Origin: JBBQKP01 sp038326995
GTDB lineage: Bacteria > Planctomycetota > Phycisphaerae > Tepidisphaerales > Tepidisphaeraceae
Assembly: GCA_038326995.1 (NCBI GenBank)
Contig: JBBQKP010000001.1
Coordinates: 1-56,576 of the forward strand
DNA length: 56,576 bases
Reading direction: 5' to 3'
The stretch's first letter is position 1. Each line of letters begins with the position of its first letter. The translations under genes and the position numbers were made by a program. The notes under the pieces are model-generated. The model had not been told where the DNA came from. It saw only the letters and a program-made list of their open reading frames with translations, and did not search any database. Positions 29,845 through 37,646 of the stretch are shown one piece after another.

Positions 29845-30262
29845 CTCATCTTTAAGCGACTCATCGTACCCTGAAAGTAATCTTCGAGATGCAAATGTCT
29901 CTGGGGAATGGGCCGCTTCGCAAAACACTTCAACACCAATAAATATGCCGGGCAACATGTCGAGTGACACGCTGGCGAGTGAAGTTGTTCGAGATGTTAT
30001 CGTTAAGAACGAGAACGGCCTGCACGCCCGGCCTGCGGTAAAGTTCGCGGACATCGCCAATCGATTTAGCAGCGACGTTCACGTCCATCGACATGCCGAC
30101 GAGGCGAGCGAAGCCGTCGACATTGATGGAAAAAGCGTCATGCAGCTTCTTACCCTCATGGCCCTTCCTGGAACGAAACTGACCATCCGCGCCCAGGGCA
30201 TTGATGCGGGCTCTGCGGTGGATGAACTCGTAAAACTGATAGACGACAATTTCGGGGAGTAG
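29837..30262 (+). CDS. ptsH: HPr phosphocarrier with N-terminal extension
   Basis: 141 aa, where usual HPr has about 88. The first ~48 residues are polar, Ser/Asn-rich and probably disordered. The HPr domain follows with the phosphorylated histidine H63 (NGLHARPAVKF) and a Ser at 100 in IDGKSVMQLLTL, at the place of the regulatory serine of HPr. The long start is supported: AGGAGA lies about 10 nt before ATG 29837, and it overlaps the EIIA stop. Internal ATGs at 29945 and 29957 would give a normal-length HPr but have no ribosome-binding site. It passes phosphate from EI to EIIA. No sugar-specific EIIBC is seen, so the chain looks regulatory. Confidence 0.93.
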   Translation: MPDSSLSDSSYPESNLRDANVSGEWAASQNTSTPINMPGNMSSDTLASEVVRDVIVKNENGLHARPAVKFADIANRFSSDVHVHRHADEASEAVDIDGKSVMQLLTLMALPGTKLTIRAQGIDAGSAVDELVKLIDDNFGE

Positions 30263-30335
30263 TAATAGCCAGCAACGACTAACAACCATAAAAGACCTCA
30301 CTAGCCGAACACTCTAACTCAAAACTGATTTCAAG

Positions 30336-32072
30336 ATGGAGCTACTGAAAGGCGTAGCAGCAGCACCCGGCGTGGCCATCGCCACCGCGGTCGTGCTTGA
30401 CGCCGACGACATCGCAGTCCCCAAACGCCCGATCGCATCGCAGCAAGTCGACGCGGAGCTTGCTCGTCTGCGCGTCGCGCTTGAGGCCGCCAGAGCGGAA
30501 GTGGATGAGCTTCGTCGCAACGTGACTGCAAGCCACGGCCAGGAAATCGGCGCAGTGTTTGATTTCCACCTGAGCTTGTTGCGTGACAAGTCGATGATCG
30601 GGCAGATCGAGCAGGCGATCAGCAAGCAGCTCGTCACCGCCGAGCACGCGACCAGCCTCGTATTGCGCCGTGTCGCCGCCACGTTCGCAAAGATGTCCGA
30701 CCGGTATTTTTCAGAGCGAGTCAAGGATCTTTTTGATGTCGAAAAGCGAATTCTTCGCACGCTGATCGGGCAGCAGCGTGAACAGCTTTCACACCTTGAT
30801 CGTGAAGTGATTGTCATCGCACACGACCTCTTGCCGAGCCAGACGGCGCAGCTCGATCGCAAGTGGGTTCGCGGTTTCGCGTGCGAGGTGGGCGGGCGAA
30901 CGTCACACACCGCCATCGTCGCGCGGGCGATGTCGATTCCCGCCGTCGTCGGGCTCGGCAATGTCGCTTCGGTCGTGAACCCGGGCGACACGCTCATCAT
31001 CGACGGAACGCACGGCGTGGTGGTGGTCAATCCCACCGCAGAACAGCTTGTCGATTATCAGCAGCGCGTAATCCTTCAGCAGAAATTTGAGCTGGATCTC
31101 GCGAGCCTGCGCGATCTTCCGGCCGTCACACGCGACGGCCATCACATCACGCTCCAGGCGAATATCGAGTTCCCGCATGAAGTAGACGAATCACTCGAAC
31201 GCGGCGCGACGGGCGTTGGGCTCTATCGCACCGAGTTTCTTTATCTCGGCCGCGATACCGAGCCGACGGAAGAAGACCACTACGCCGCTTACAAGTACGT
31301 GGTTGAGCGCATGAAAGGTCGGCCGGTCGTTCTTCGTACGCTCGATCTTGGTGCCGACAAATATGATCCCAGGCACGTGAACGATGAAGCGAATCCGTTT
31401 CTGGGCAATCGCAGCATCCGCATGTGCCTGACGTCCGTGCCGATGTTCACCGCACAGCTTCGCGCGATCCTTCGCGTTGGCATTCTCGGCGACGTGCGAC
31501 TCATGTTCCCGATGATCACGACGATGCCCGAACTCAGGCAGGCGACGATGATTCTGAAGGACGCTATGGACGAACTGGACGAGAATGAAATTCCGTACAA
31601 GCGGGACATTCCAGTCGGCATCATGGTCGAAGTGCCATCCGCGGCGATCATGGCCAGTTCGCTCGCTCGCGAAGCGAAGTTTTTCTCGATCGGCACGAAC
31701 GATCTCGTGCAATACACACTGGCCGTCGATCGCACGAACGAGAAAGTCGCGGGGCTTTACATACCCGGGCACCCGGCCGTGCTCACACTCATCAAAGACA
31801 CGATCCGCGCCGGTGCGCGGGCGGAAATTCCCGTGAGTGTTTGCGGCGAGATGGCGGGAGATCCGCTTTACACGCTCCTGCTCATGGGCCTGGGGTTGAC
31901 CACCTTCAGCATGAATTCACCTGATATTCCCGAGGTCAAACGCATCATTCGAAGTACGACGCTCTCGCACGCCAAAGAGGTGGCGCGGCGCGTCATGTCG
32001 TTCGATTCAGAACGGCAAATCAACAATTACCTGCGTGATGAAACACGCAAAATTTTGCCCGAAGTCGTGTAG
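30336..32072 (+). CDS. ptsI: PTS enzyme I (phosphoenolpyruvate-protein phosphotransferase)
   Basis: 578 aa, the family's normal length. It takes phosphate from phosphoenolpyruvate and gives it to HPr. The N-terminal HPr-binding helical domain is at about 25-145. The phosphorylated histidine is H191 in EVGGRTSHTAIVARAMSIPAVVG. The C-terminal TIM barrel has LYRTEFLYLG, RTLDLGADK, PMITTMPEL, GIMVEVPSA, FSIGTNDLVQYTLAVDR and the catalytic Cys in SVCGEMAGDP. It starts 73 bp after ptsH and ends 39 bp before the RNase gene. With EIIA and HPr it forms a complete EI-HPr-EIIA relay. Confidence 0.97.
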   Translation: MELLKGVAAAPGVAIATAVVLDADDIAVPKRPIASQQVDAELARLRVALEAARAEVDELRRNVTASHGQEIGAVFDFHLSLLRDKSMIGQIEQAISKQLVTAEHATSLVLRRVAATFAKMSDRYFSERVKDLFDVEKRILRTLIGQQREQLSHLDREVIVIAHDLLPSQTAQLDRKWVRGFACEVGGRTSHTAIVARAMSIPAVVGLGNVASVVNPGDTLIIDGTHGVVVVNPTAEQLVDYQQRVILQQKFELDLASLRDLPAVTRDGHHITLQANIEFPHEVDESLERGATGVGLYRTEFLYLGRDTEPTEEDHYAAYKYVVERMKGRPVVLRTLDLGADKYDPRHVNDEANPFLGNRSIRMCLTSVPMFTAQLRAILRVGILGDVRLMFPMITTMPELRQATMILKDAMDELDENEIPYKRDIPVGIMVEVPSAAIMASSLAREAKFFSIGTNDLVQYTLAVDRTNEKVAGLYIPGHPAVLTLIKDTIRAGARAEIPVSVCGEMAGDPLYTLLLMGLGLTTFSMNSPDIPEVKRIIRSTTLSHAKEVARRVMSFDSERQINNYLRDETRKILPEVV

Positions 32073-32111
32073 CTTTGCCGCGCGACCGGGCCCTACCGGA
32101 ACAGACTCATC

Positions 32112-35100
32112 ATGCAAAAAGAAATGCTCATCAATGTTTCTGAGGGCGAGGAATGCAGAATCGCCCTCCTCGAAGACGGCCGTCTCGAAGAACTCTACAT
32201 GGAGCGAACCAGCTCCGCGAGCCACGTCGGCAACGTCTACAAGGGCCGCGTCATGAACGTCGAGCCTTCAATACAGGCCGCGTTCATTGATTTCGGCACC
32301 GGCCGAAACGGCTTCCTCCACATCTCCGATGTCATGCCCACGTACTTCGGTCGTCGCGGTGAAAATGTTCGTGAAACTGTCGGCCGAAAAATGGCACGAC
32401 GCGATCGACCGCCGATCCAGCAGTGTCTTCGACGCGGCGACGAAATTACCGTGCAGATCATCAAGGAAGGCATCGGAACCAAAGGCCCGACGCTCAGTAG
32501 TTACGTCAGCATTCCGGGCCGCATCCTGGTGATGATGCCCGGCGTGGGCAAGTCGGGCGTGTCACGCAAAATCGAAGACGAAGTCGAACGCAGGCGACTG
32601 CGAAAAATCCTCGACGAACTCGACCCGCCCAGGGAACTGGGTTTCATCATCCGCACCAACGGAATCGACAAGAGCAAGCAGGAAATCGAACGCGATCTGA
32701 AGTATCTGCTGCGGCTCTGGGAAACGATCGACAAGAAGAATCAGGAGCGCGGCCCCGTCGAGCTTTACGCCGAGGGCGACCTCATCATGCGAACCGTCCG
32801 CGACGTGTACGCGGCCGACGTCGATCGAATCGTGATCGACAACAAGGTTGTCGCCAAGCGTGTCAGCGATTTCTTCAAGCTGATGATGCCAAGGTCCAAG
32901 AGCAAGGTGGAATTTTACGAAGACCACACGCCGCTCTTTCACCGATACAACATTGAGCACGCCATCGAGCAGATGCACAGCAAGCGTGTGCCTCTCCCGA
33001 GCGGCGGCTCGCTCATCATTGACCAGACCGAGGCCGTCGTCGCGATCGACGTCAACAGCGGCAAGTTTCGCGAGCACTCTGACGCAGAAACAACGGCGTT
33101 TCAAACCGACCTCGAGGCGGCCGACGAAATTCCGCGTCAGCTTCGCCTGCGCGATCTGGGCGGCGTGGTGATCTGCGATTTCATCGACCTTCGCTTCGAG
33201 CGTCACCGCCGAGAGCTTGAAGCCAGGCTCGCAGAAAATCTTAAGAAGGACCGCTCAAAAACGCGTTTTCTGCAGATGAGCGAGTTCGGCATTATCGAAA
33301 TGACCAGGCAGCGCATGCGCCCCAGCCTCAAGCGCAGCATCTACCACGACTGCCTGCAGTGCGCGGGCACGGGCCTGGTAAAGACCAACGAATCGATCGG
33401 CCTGGACGCCGTCCGCAAGCTCGCACTGGCCGCGGCGGACGAGCGCGTGGTGAAGATTGATCTGCACATCGCGATGGAAGCGGCGCTGCACGTGCTGAAT
33501 CGAAAACGTGCCGCGATTTCTGAGATCGAACAGCGCAGCGGCAAGCCGATTCGCATCGTCGCCGACGCGACGCTCGCGGGTGATCAACTTAAGTTTGTGC
33601 TTGGCGACGACCGCGATACGAACGTCTATCTGGAAGTGCTCGACATGTCGCCCGAGGGCGAAGCGGCGCGTGGGAAGACGGAAACCAAACGAAAAGGTCG
33701 CGATCGAGGTAGGGACGGCGGCCGCGACAAGGCGAGAGACTCAGGTCGCGATCAGCGCGGCGGTCGATCATCGCGAGAAGATTTCGATGAAAACCCGCGC
33801 GGCGAAATATCTGAACGCGATGACGGCGATGAACGCGATAACGACGTTAGAGGGGAGCTGGATCGCGACATCGACGGCGACACCGCGCAGGACTCACGTG
33901 ATTCGTCGCGCTCGCGCCCGGCCGCTCAGACAGATCGAGATTCTGATGACCGCGATCGAGAAGACGCTGAGGAAGGTTCGGGGCAGGGTTCAGAGCAGGG
34001 CAGTCGGCGTCGACGACGACGAGGCCGCGGACGACCCGATTCGCAGGCCGAGCGAACAGCTCCGCCCGCGCGTCCGGCACCGCCGAAAATCAACGCGTCG
34101 GGCGAACGCGTGTACGAAACGGTCGGCGAGTACGACGTCGATCCACGCGAATTTGAAACGGACGACGACAGCGACAATCCCGATCAGAACCAGCGCGACG
34201 CCGGCCGACAGGGCGGGCGAGACCAACGTAACGCACCACGCAATGATCTGAGAAGTGAGCAGAGAAGTGATCAACGTGGCGATCAACGTCGTCAGGGCCA
34301 ACAACCTTCGCGCGACCAACGGCCTAATCAAGGTACAGGTGACAGGTCTGGCGATCGTTCTGGCAGATCGAGCAATGAGTCGGCTTCCACATCCAGCGGC
34401 CAGAAGCGCAATGAGCCACTTTTCCGCGTGAAACGGCCCGACTCACAGGCGCTTCCCGCCGCCGAATTGCCGGGTGGTGAGAAGCCGCTATTCCGAATTC
34501 GTCCAGTCGAGCGGCAAGCGATCGTGTTCCCGCAGTTAGGCGATTTCAAGCCGCAGCCGACCGCACTTCGCGGGCCGAAGGTGATTCGGGAAGACCCGAT
34601 TGATCTTCCCAATAGTGAATCAGGATCGGAGATGGATGATGATTACGATGATGAACTGGAGGATCGCAGCGAGTCGGGCGCCCGCGCTGTTGCGCGTGAC
34701 GGCGCGACAAAGGACACAGATCGCGGCGACATCGACGCTGATGCCAGTCCTGAAGTCGATGCTGAATTAGGAGCCGACGGCGGGCCGCGTCGCAAGCGGC
34801 GTCGTCGTGGTAGGCGTGGTCGCGGTGGGAAAGGTGCAACAGTCGACGCAGGACCGCCGCCTGTCGAAGTTTCCGCCTCACGAGACTTACGCAGCGATGA
34901 GATTGAAGATGAAGAAGATGACGAGCAGGACGTCGAAGACCGCATCGAGAGTCTAGAGAACCGCATCGAAAACGAGTCTCCGGAAAACTTGAGCGATGAC
35001 TCGGGAGTCGTGTTAATCGGCGATGTCGATGATGTCGAAGATCTAGACGAGGTCGAGATCAAACCCTCGCCTGCCGTAGTGCCGGAAGTCGTCAAGATCA

Positions 35101-35408
35101 CCAAAACGCGTCGCAAAGCGCCGGCCAAGGCGGGAACAAAAGAGAAGGTGGTCGCAGAAAAACCTGCCGCCGACGATGCGGCTCCCGCCAAAGCCACGTC
35201 GCGCCGAGGCGCGCCCAAGACGATTAAGAAAGAGCGAAAGCCCACTAAGGAAAAGCAGTCGGACAAGGACATCGAACTCGCACCGGTCGTTCCCACGGGT
35301 TCGAGCGATCGCCATTACGTCGAGACGGATTTGCCGCCCGTCGATTTCGGAAAGTTCACACTGAGCGATCTGGATTCCGTTCCGGACGATGATGATTTCG
35401 ACTCATAA
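32112..35408 (+). CDS. Ribonuclease E/G family endoribonuclease with long charged C-terminal region
   Basis: 1098 aa. It cuts 5'-monophosphorylated RNAs in decay and rRNA processing. The catalytic N-terminal half (about 1-515) has an S1 domain (VGNVYKGRVMNVEPSIQAAFIDFG, then GFLHISDV, with the family's insertion), the metal-binding aspartates D313 (AIDVNSG) and D356 (VICDFIDL), and the zinc-link cysteines C414 and C417 (CLQCAGTG), which hold the dimer of dimers. From about 530 to the end it is disordered: RGRDRGRD-type Arg/Asp repeats, an RRRRRGRG patch, a GxxRRKRRRRGRRGRGG patch near 895, acidic stretches and a Lys/Ala segment. Such tails act as RNA-binding and degradosome scaffolds in RNase E. 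It is last in the hpf-PTS cluster, before a terminator. Confidence 0.94.
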   Translation: MQKEMLINVSEGEECRIALLEDGRLEELYMERTSSASHVGNVYKGRVMNVEPSIQAAFIDFGTGRNGFLHISDVMPTYFGRRGENVRETVGRKMARRDRPPIQQCLRRGDEITVQIIKEGIGTKGPTLSSYVSIPGRILVMMPGVGKSGVSRKIEDEVERRRLRKILDELDPPRELGFIIRTNGIDKSKQEIERDLKYLLRLWETIDKKNQERGPVELYAEGDLIMRTVRDVYAADVDRIVIDNKVVAKRVSDFFKLMMPRSKSKVEFYEDHTPLFHRYNIEHAIEQMHSKRVPLPSGGSLIIDQTEAVVAIDVNSGKFREHSDAETTAFQTDLEAADEIPRQLRLRDLGGVVICDFIDLRFERHRRELEARLAENLKKDRSKTRFLQMSEFGIIEMTRQRMRPSLKRSIYHDCLQCAGTGLVKTNESIGLDAVRKLALAAADERVVKIDLHIAMEAALHVLNRKRAAISEIEQRSGKPIRIVADATLAGDQLKFVLGDDRDTNVYLEVLDMSPEGEAARGKTETKRKGRDRGRDGGRDKARDSGRDQRGGRSSREDFDENPRGEISERDDGDERDNDVRGELDRDIDGDTAQDSRDSSRSRPAAQTDRDSDDRDREDAEEGSGQGSEQGSRRRRRRGRGRPDSQAERTAPPARPAPPKINASGERVYETVGEYDVDPREFETDDDSDNPDQNQRDAGRQGGRDQRNAPRNDLRSEQRSDQRGDQRRQGQQPSRDQRPNQGTGDRSGDRSGRSSNESASTSSGQKRNEPLFRVKRPDSQALPAAELPGGEKPLFRIRPVERQAIVFPQLGDFKPQPTALRGPKVIREDPIDLPNSESGSEMDDDYDDELEDRSESGARAVARDGATKDTDRGDIDADASPEVDAELGADGGPRRKRRRRGRRGRGGKGATVDAGPPPVEVSASRDLRSDEIEDEEDDEQDVEDRIESLENRIENESPENLSDDSGVVLIGDVDDVEDLDEVEIKPSPAVVPEVVKITKTRRKAPAKAGTKEKVVAEKPAADDAAPAKATSRRGAPKTIKKERKPTKEKQSDKDIELAPVVPTGSSDRHYVETDLPPVDFGKFTLSDLDSVPDDDDFDS

Positions 35409-35446
35409 GCACGCGATTTAGTCTGAAATTATGGTTCATTAATTTT

Positions 35447-35482
35447 CCGCGAGCAGCAACCTAAAGCTGCTCGCGGATTTTT
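35447..35482 (+). terminator. Intrinsic terminator after the RNase gene
   Basis: A perfect 11-bp stem (35447-35457 with 35466-35476), 8-nt loop, then ATTTTTG. TTTT also precedes the stem, but the plus orientation fits the end of the hpf-to-RNase cluster. Confidence 0.88.
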
Positions 35483-35489
35483 GTTGGAC

Positions 35490-35495
35490 TAAACT
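35490..35495 (+). promoter_or_regulatory. Candidate -10 box of the mhqO-like gene
   Basis: TAAACT, 6 nt before the ATG at 35502; the upstream terminator abuts it, leaving little room for a classical -35. Confidence 0.4.
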
Positions 35496-35501
35496 ATCGT
35501 C

Positions 35502-36440
35502 ATGATTCTGGGCATCCATCACGTCACCGCGATCACTTCCGACGGCCAGAAGAGCATCGACTTCTACGCTGGCCTGCTCGGTCTACGCGTCGTCAAGGTC
35601 ACTGTGAACTTCGACGATCCGGGCAGCTATCACCTTTACTTCGGCGACGCCAGCGGATCGCCCGGTTCGATCGTGACGTTCTTCGTCTGGCCCGGTGCTC
35701 ATCGCGGCCGCGTGGGCAATGGACAAGTCGTGGCGACCACCTTCGCAGTGCCCAGCGGCTCGCTGGTCTACTGGATGGACCGATTGCAGCATGCAAGCGT
35801 TGTGACGACTTCATCGACGCGGTTAGGCAAAAACGTGCTGCGATTCGCCGATTTCGACGGCCTGATTCTCGAACTGATCGAGAGCGGCGATACGCGTCAC
35901 CCGTGGAGTAAAGGCGGCGTCGATGAAGCACACGCGATCCGCGGAATCGATGGCGTCACGCTCGGCGTCGAAGCATCAGAGCACACGGCCAGGCTGCTCA
36001 CCGAAACGCTCGCGCTCAAGGCGTCCGACGTCGAATCGAATCGATCGCGTTTCGAGACGGCAGGCTCGAATGGCAATCGGATCGATGTCCTTTGTCAGCC
36101 TGGAGCATCGCACGGGTCGATGGGCGCGGGCGTCGTTCATCACGTTGCGATTCGAGTCGCAGACGATCCGACCGAACTCAGATGGCGGCACACGCTCACG
36201 TCCGAAGGTTACAACGTGTCGCCTGTGATGGACCGAACCTATTTCCATTCGATCTACTTTCGCGAAAAGGGCGGCGTGTTGTTTGAGATCGCGACGGACC
36301 AGCCCGGCATGTCCGTCGACGAGCCGTCTGAATCGATCGGAACATTGCTCAGGCTTCCACCTGGCGTGGAAAAATTCCGGGCAGAGCTGAAAGGGCATTT
36401 GCCCCAGCTCAAACTGCCAGGCGGCGAAGTTATTCCGTAA
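35502..36440 (+). CDS. Ring-cleaving dioxygenase of the VOC fold (MhqO-like)
   Basis: A 312-aa extradiol-type dioxygenase with two repeated VOC (glyoxalase-fold) halves. MILGIHHVTAITSDGQKSIDFYAGLLGLRVVKVTVNFDDP at the N-terminus is the MhqO/MhqA pattern, with the first metal His in IHHVT. The second half begins at about 147 (IDGVTLGV), and HHVAIRV at about 210 supplies the second metal His. The third ligand is Glu in FREKGGVLFEIATD. In Bacillus, MhqO and MhqD are induced by quinones and remove hydroquinones. Here a hydrolase gene starts 2 bp downstream, the same pairing. Whether the substrate is a hydroquinone is an inference. Confidence 0.9.
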   Translation: MILGIHHVTAITSDGQKSIDFYAGLLGLRVVKVTVNFDDPGSYHLYFGDASGSPGSIVTFFVWPGAHRGRVGNGQVVATTFAVPSGSLVYWMDRLQHASVVTTSSTRLGKNVLRFADFDGLILELIESGDTRHPWSKGGVDEAHAIRGIDGVTLGVEASEHTARLLTETLALKASDVESNRSRFETAGSNGNRIDVLCQPGASHGSMGAGVVHHVAIRVADDPTELRWRHTLTSEGYNVSPVMDRTYFHSIYFREKGGVLFEIATDQPGMSVDEPSESIGTLLRLPPGVEKFRAELKGHLPQLKLPGGEVIP

Positions 36441-36442
36441 GA

Positions 36443-37060
36443 ATGGTCGTGGATATTCAATACTTCCAACATCGATTTGTTCCCAGTTCGGGTTCCGTAC
36501 GAACGTTGCTCATGCTGCACGGCACGGGCGGCACCGAGGATGATCTCATTCCGATCGCGAAAAATCTCGACCCGCTGGCCGCGATCATCAGTCCGCGCGG
36601 CCGTGTCTCGGAGAACGGCATGCCGCGATTTTTCCGCAGGCTCGCCGAAGGTGTGTTCGACATCCCCGACCTCATCGAGCGGTCGAATGAATTGGCGGAC
36701 TGGATTGGCGCCGCGGCGATGCAATACGCGTTCGATCTTTCGAAGCTCGTCGCAGTCGGATACAGCAACGGCGCCAACATCGCGGGCGGAGTGATTCTGC
36801 TTCGCCCCGGCGTGATCACGACGGCGATCCTGCTTCGGCCGATGGTGCCATTCGTGCCGCCAGTTCTGCCCGATCTTTCGGCCGGCCACGTGCTGATCGC
36901 AGCCGGCGCGTTCGATCCTATCGCGCCCAAACCGCAAATCGAAGCTCTAGAAAGATTGCTGAAGTCGTGCGGCGTGTCGGTCACCACGCATACTTCTGAT
37001 GCCTCACACGGGTTGGTGAAGGAAGATATCGACGTGTCGCGTGAATGGCTCGAGCAGTAG
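36443..37060 (+). CDS. Alpha/beta hydrolase, MhqD-like carboxylesterase
   Basis: A 205-aa alpha/beta-hydrolase of the phospholipase/carboxylesterase group. The oxyanion region is LMLHGTGGTEDDLIPIA, and the serine nucleophile is in AVGYSNGANIAGG (GYSNG). A conserved Asp follows in AGAFDPIAP and the catalytic His in ASHGLVKED, completing a triad. There is no signal peptide, so it is cytoplasmic. It begins 2 bp after the dioxygenase gene and is surely co-transcribed with it. The pairing matches the MhqO-MhqD functional unit, in which ring-cleavage products or quinone adducts are hydrolysed. Confidence 0.9.
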   Translation: MVVDIQYFQHRFVPSSGSVRTLLMLHGTGGTEDDLIPIAKNLDPLAAIISPRGRVSENGMPRFFRRLAEGVFDIPDLIERSNELADWIGAAAMQYAFDLSKLVAVGYSNGANIAGGVILLRPGVITTAILLRPMVPFVPPVLPDLSAGHVLIAAGAFDPIAPKPQIEALERLLKSCGVSVTTHTSDASHGLVKEDIDVSREWLEQ

Positions 37061-37646
37061 GAGATCGACGCGATTGGGTCGCACCGCTATGGCCTCAAGG
37101 TCTGGTCATGGCCTCAGGCCAACAAAAGCTTTTTCGGGCTTAAAAAATATACCGCTGCCGACTGCGGCGACATCAACTCTCCGCTTGCCACACAACAGCT
37201 TTTGGCAACCGACGAACCATCGAATTCACCCCCGGCCGGATGCGTTGACCAGGTGCCCTTACTCGCCCTTTTGATAACGGATAAAAATCTCTTCCGCCCA
37301 CTTCACCTCCAACCCGTGCGGCATGACACGCCCGTTCTCTCACAAAACATCAACATGTATTGCAGGACGGGCCCGATACCAGAAAGTAATTCTTAATTAC
37401 CGCGAGGAACTAACGATCGGACCAATGCTGACGGCCCGAAAGTGCGATAAATGGAGATTCAGATTCACTGAGGTGTGATTGCGAGCAAAATGCTCCGTCC
37501 CTGGTTTGCACCCTGAGTCGCGCTGCATCTGAACGGCTATGTGCGTCAATCGAAGTTATGCGGACTCTGTGCGTACGTTGTGTGTGCTGTGTCGAATCGA
37601 GTCGGCCCATTATCATCAGTCGTCATTCTAAACAGAGACCCGCGCT
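37061..37646. other. Intergenic region with no recognisable gene
   Basis: 586 bp. Frames on both strands are short and of non-protein-like composition. A 9-bp direct repeat ATGGCCTCA occurs twice 10 bp apart near 37090-37117. An AT-rich segment lies at about 37265-37400. No clear promoter or terminator was found. Confidence 0.5.

Noticed and set aside
34000..34400. Antisense frames in the RNase tail
   Set aside because: They arise from the Arg/Asp-rich repeats of the sense frame.
37041..37274. Plus-strand 77-codon frame after the MhqD-like gene
   Set aside because: Ser/Arg/Pro-rich with no ribosome-binding site; overlaps the gene end.
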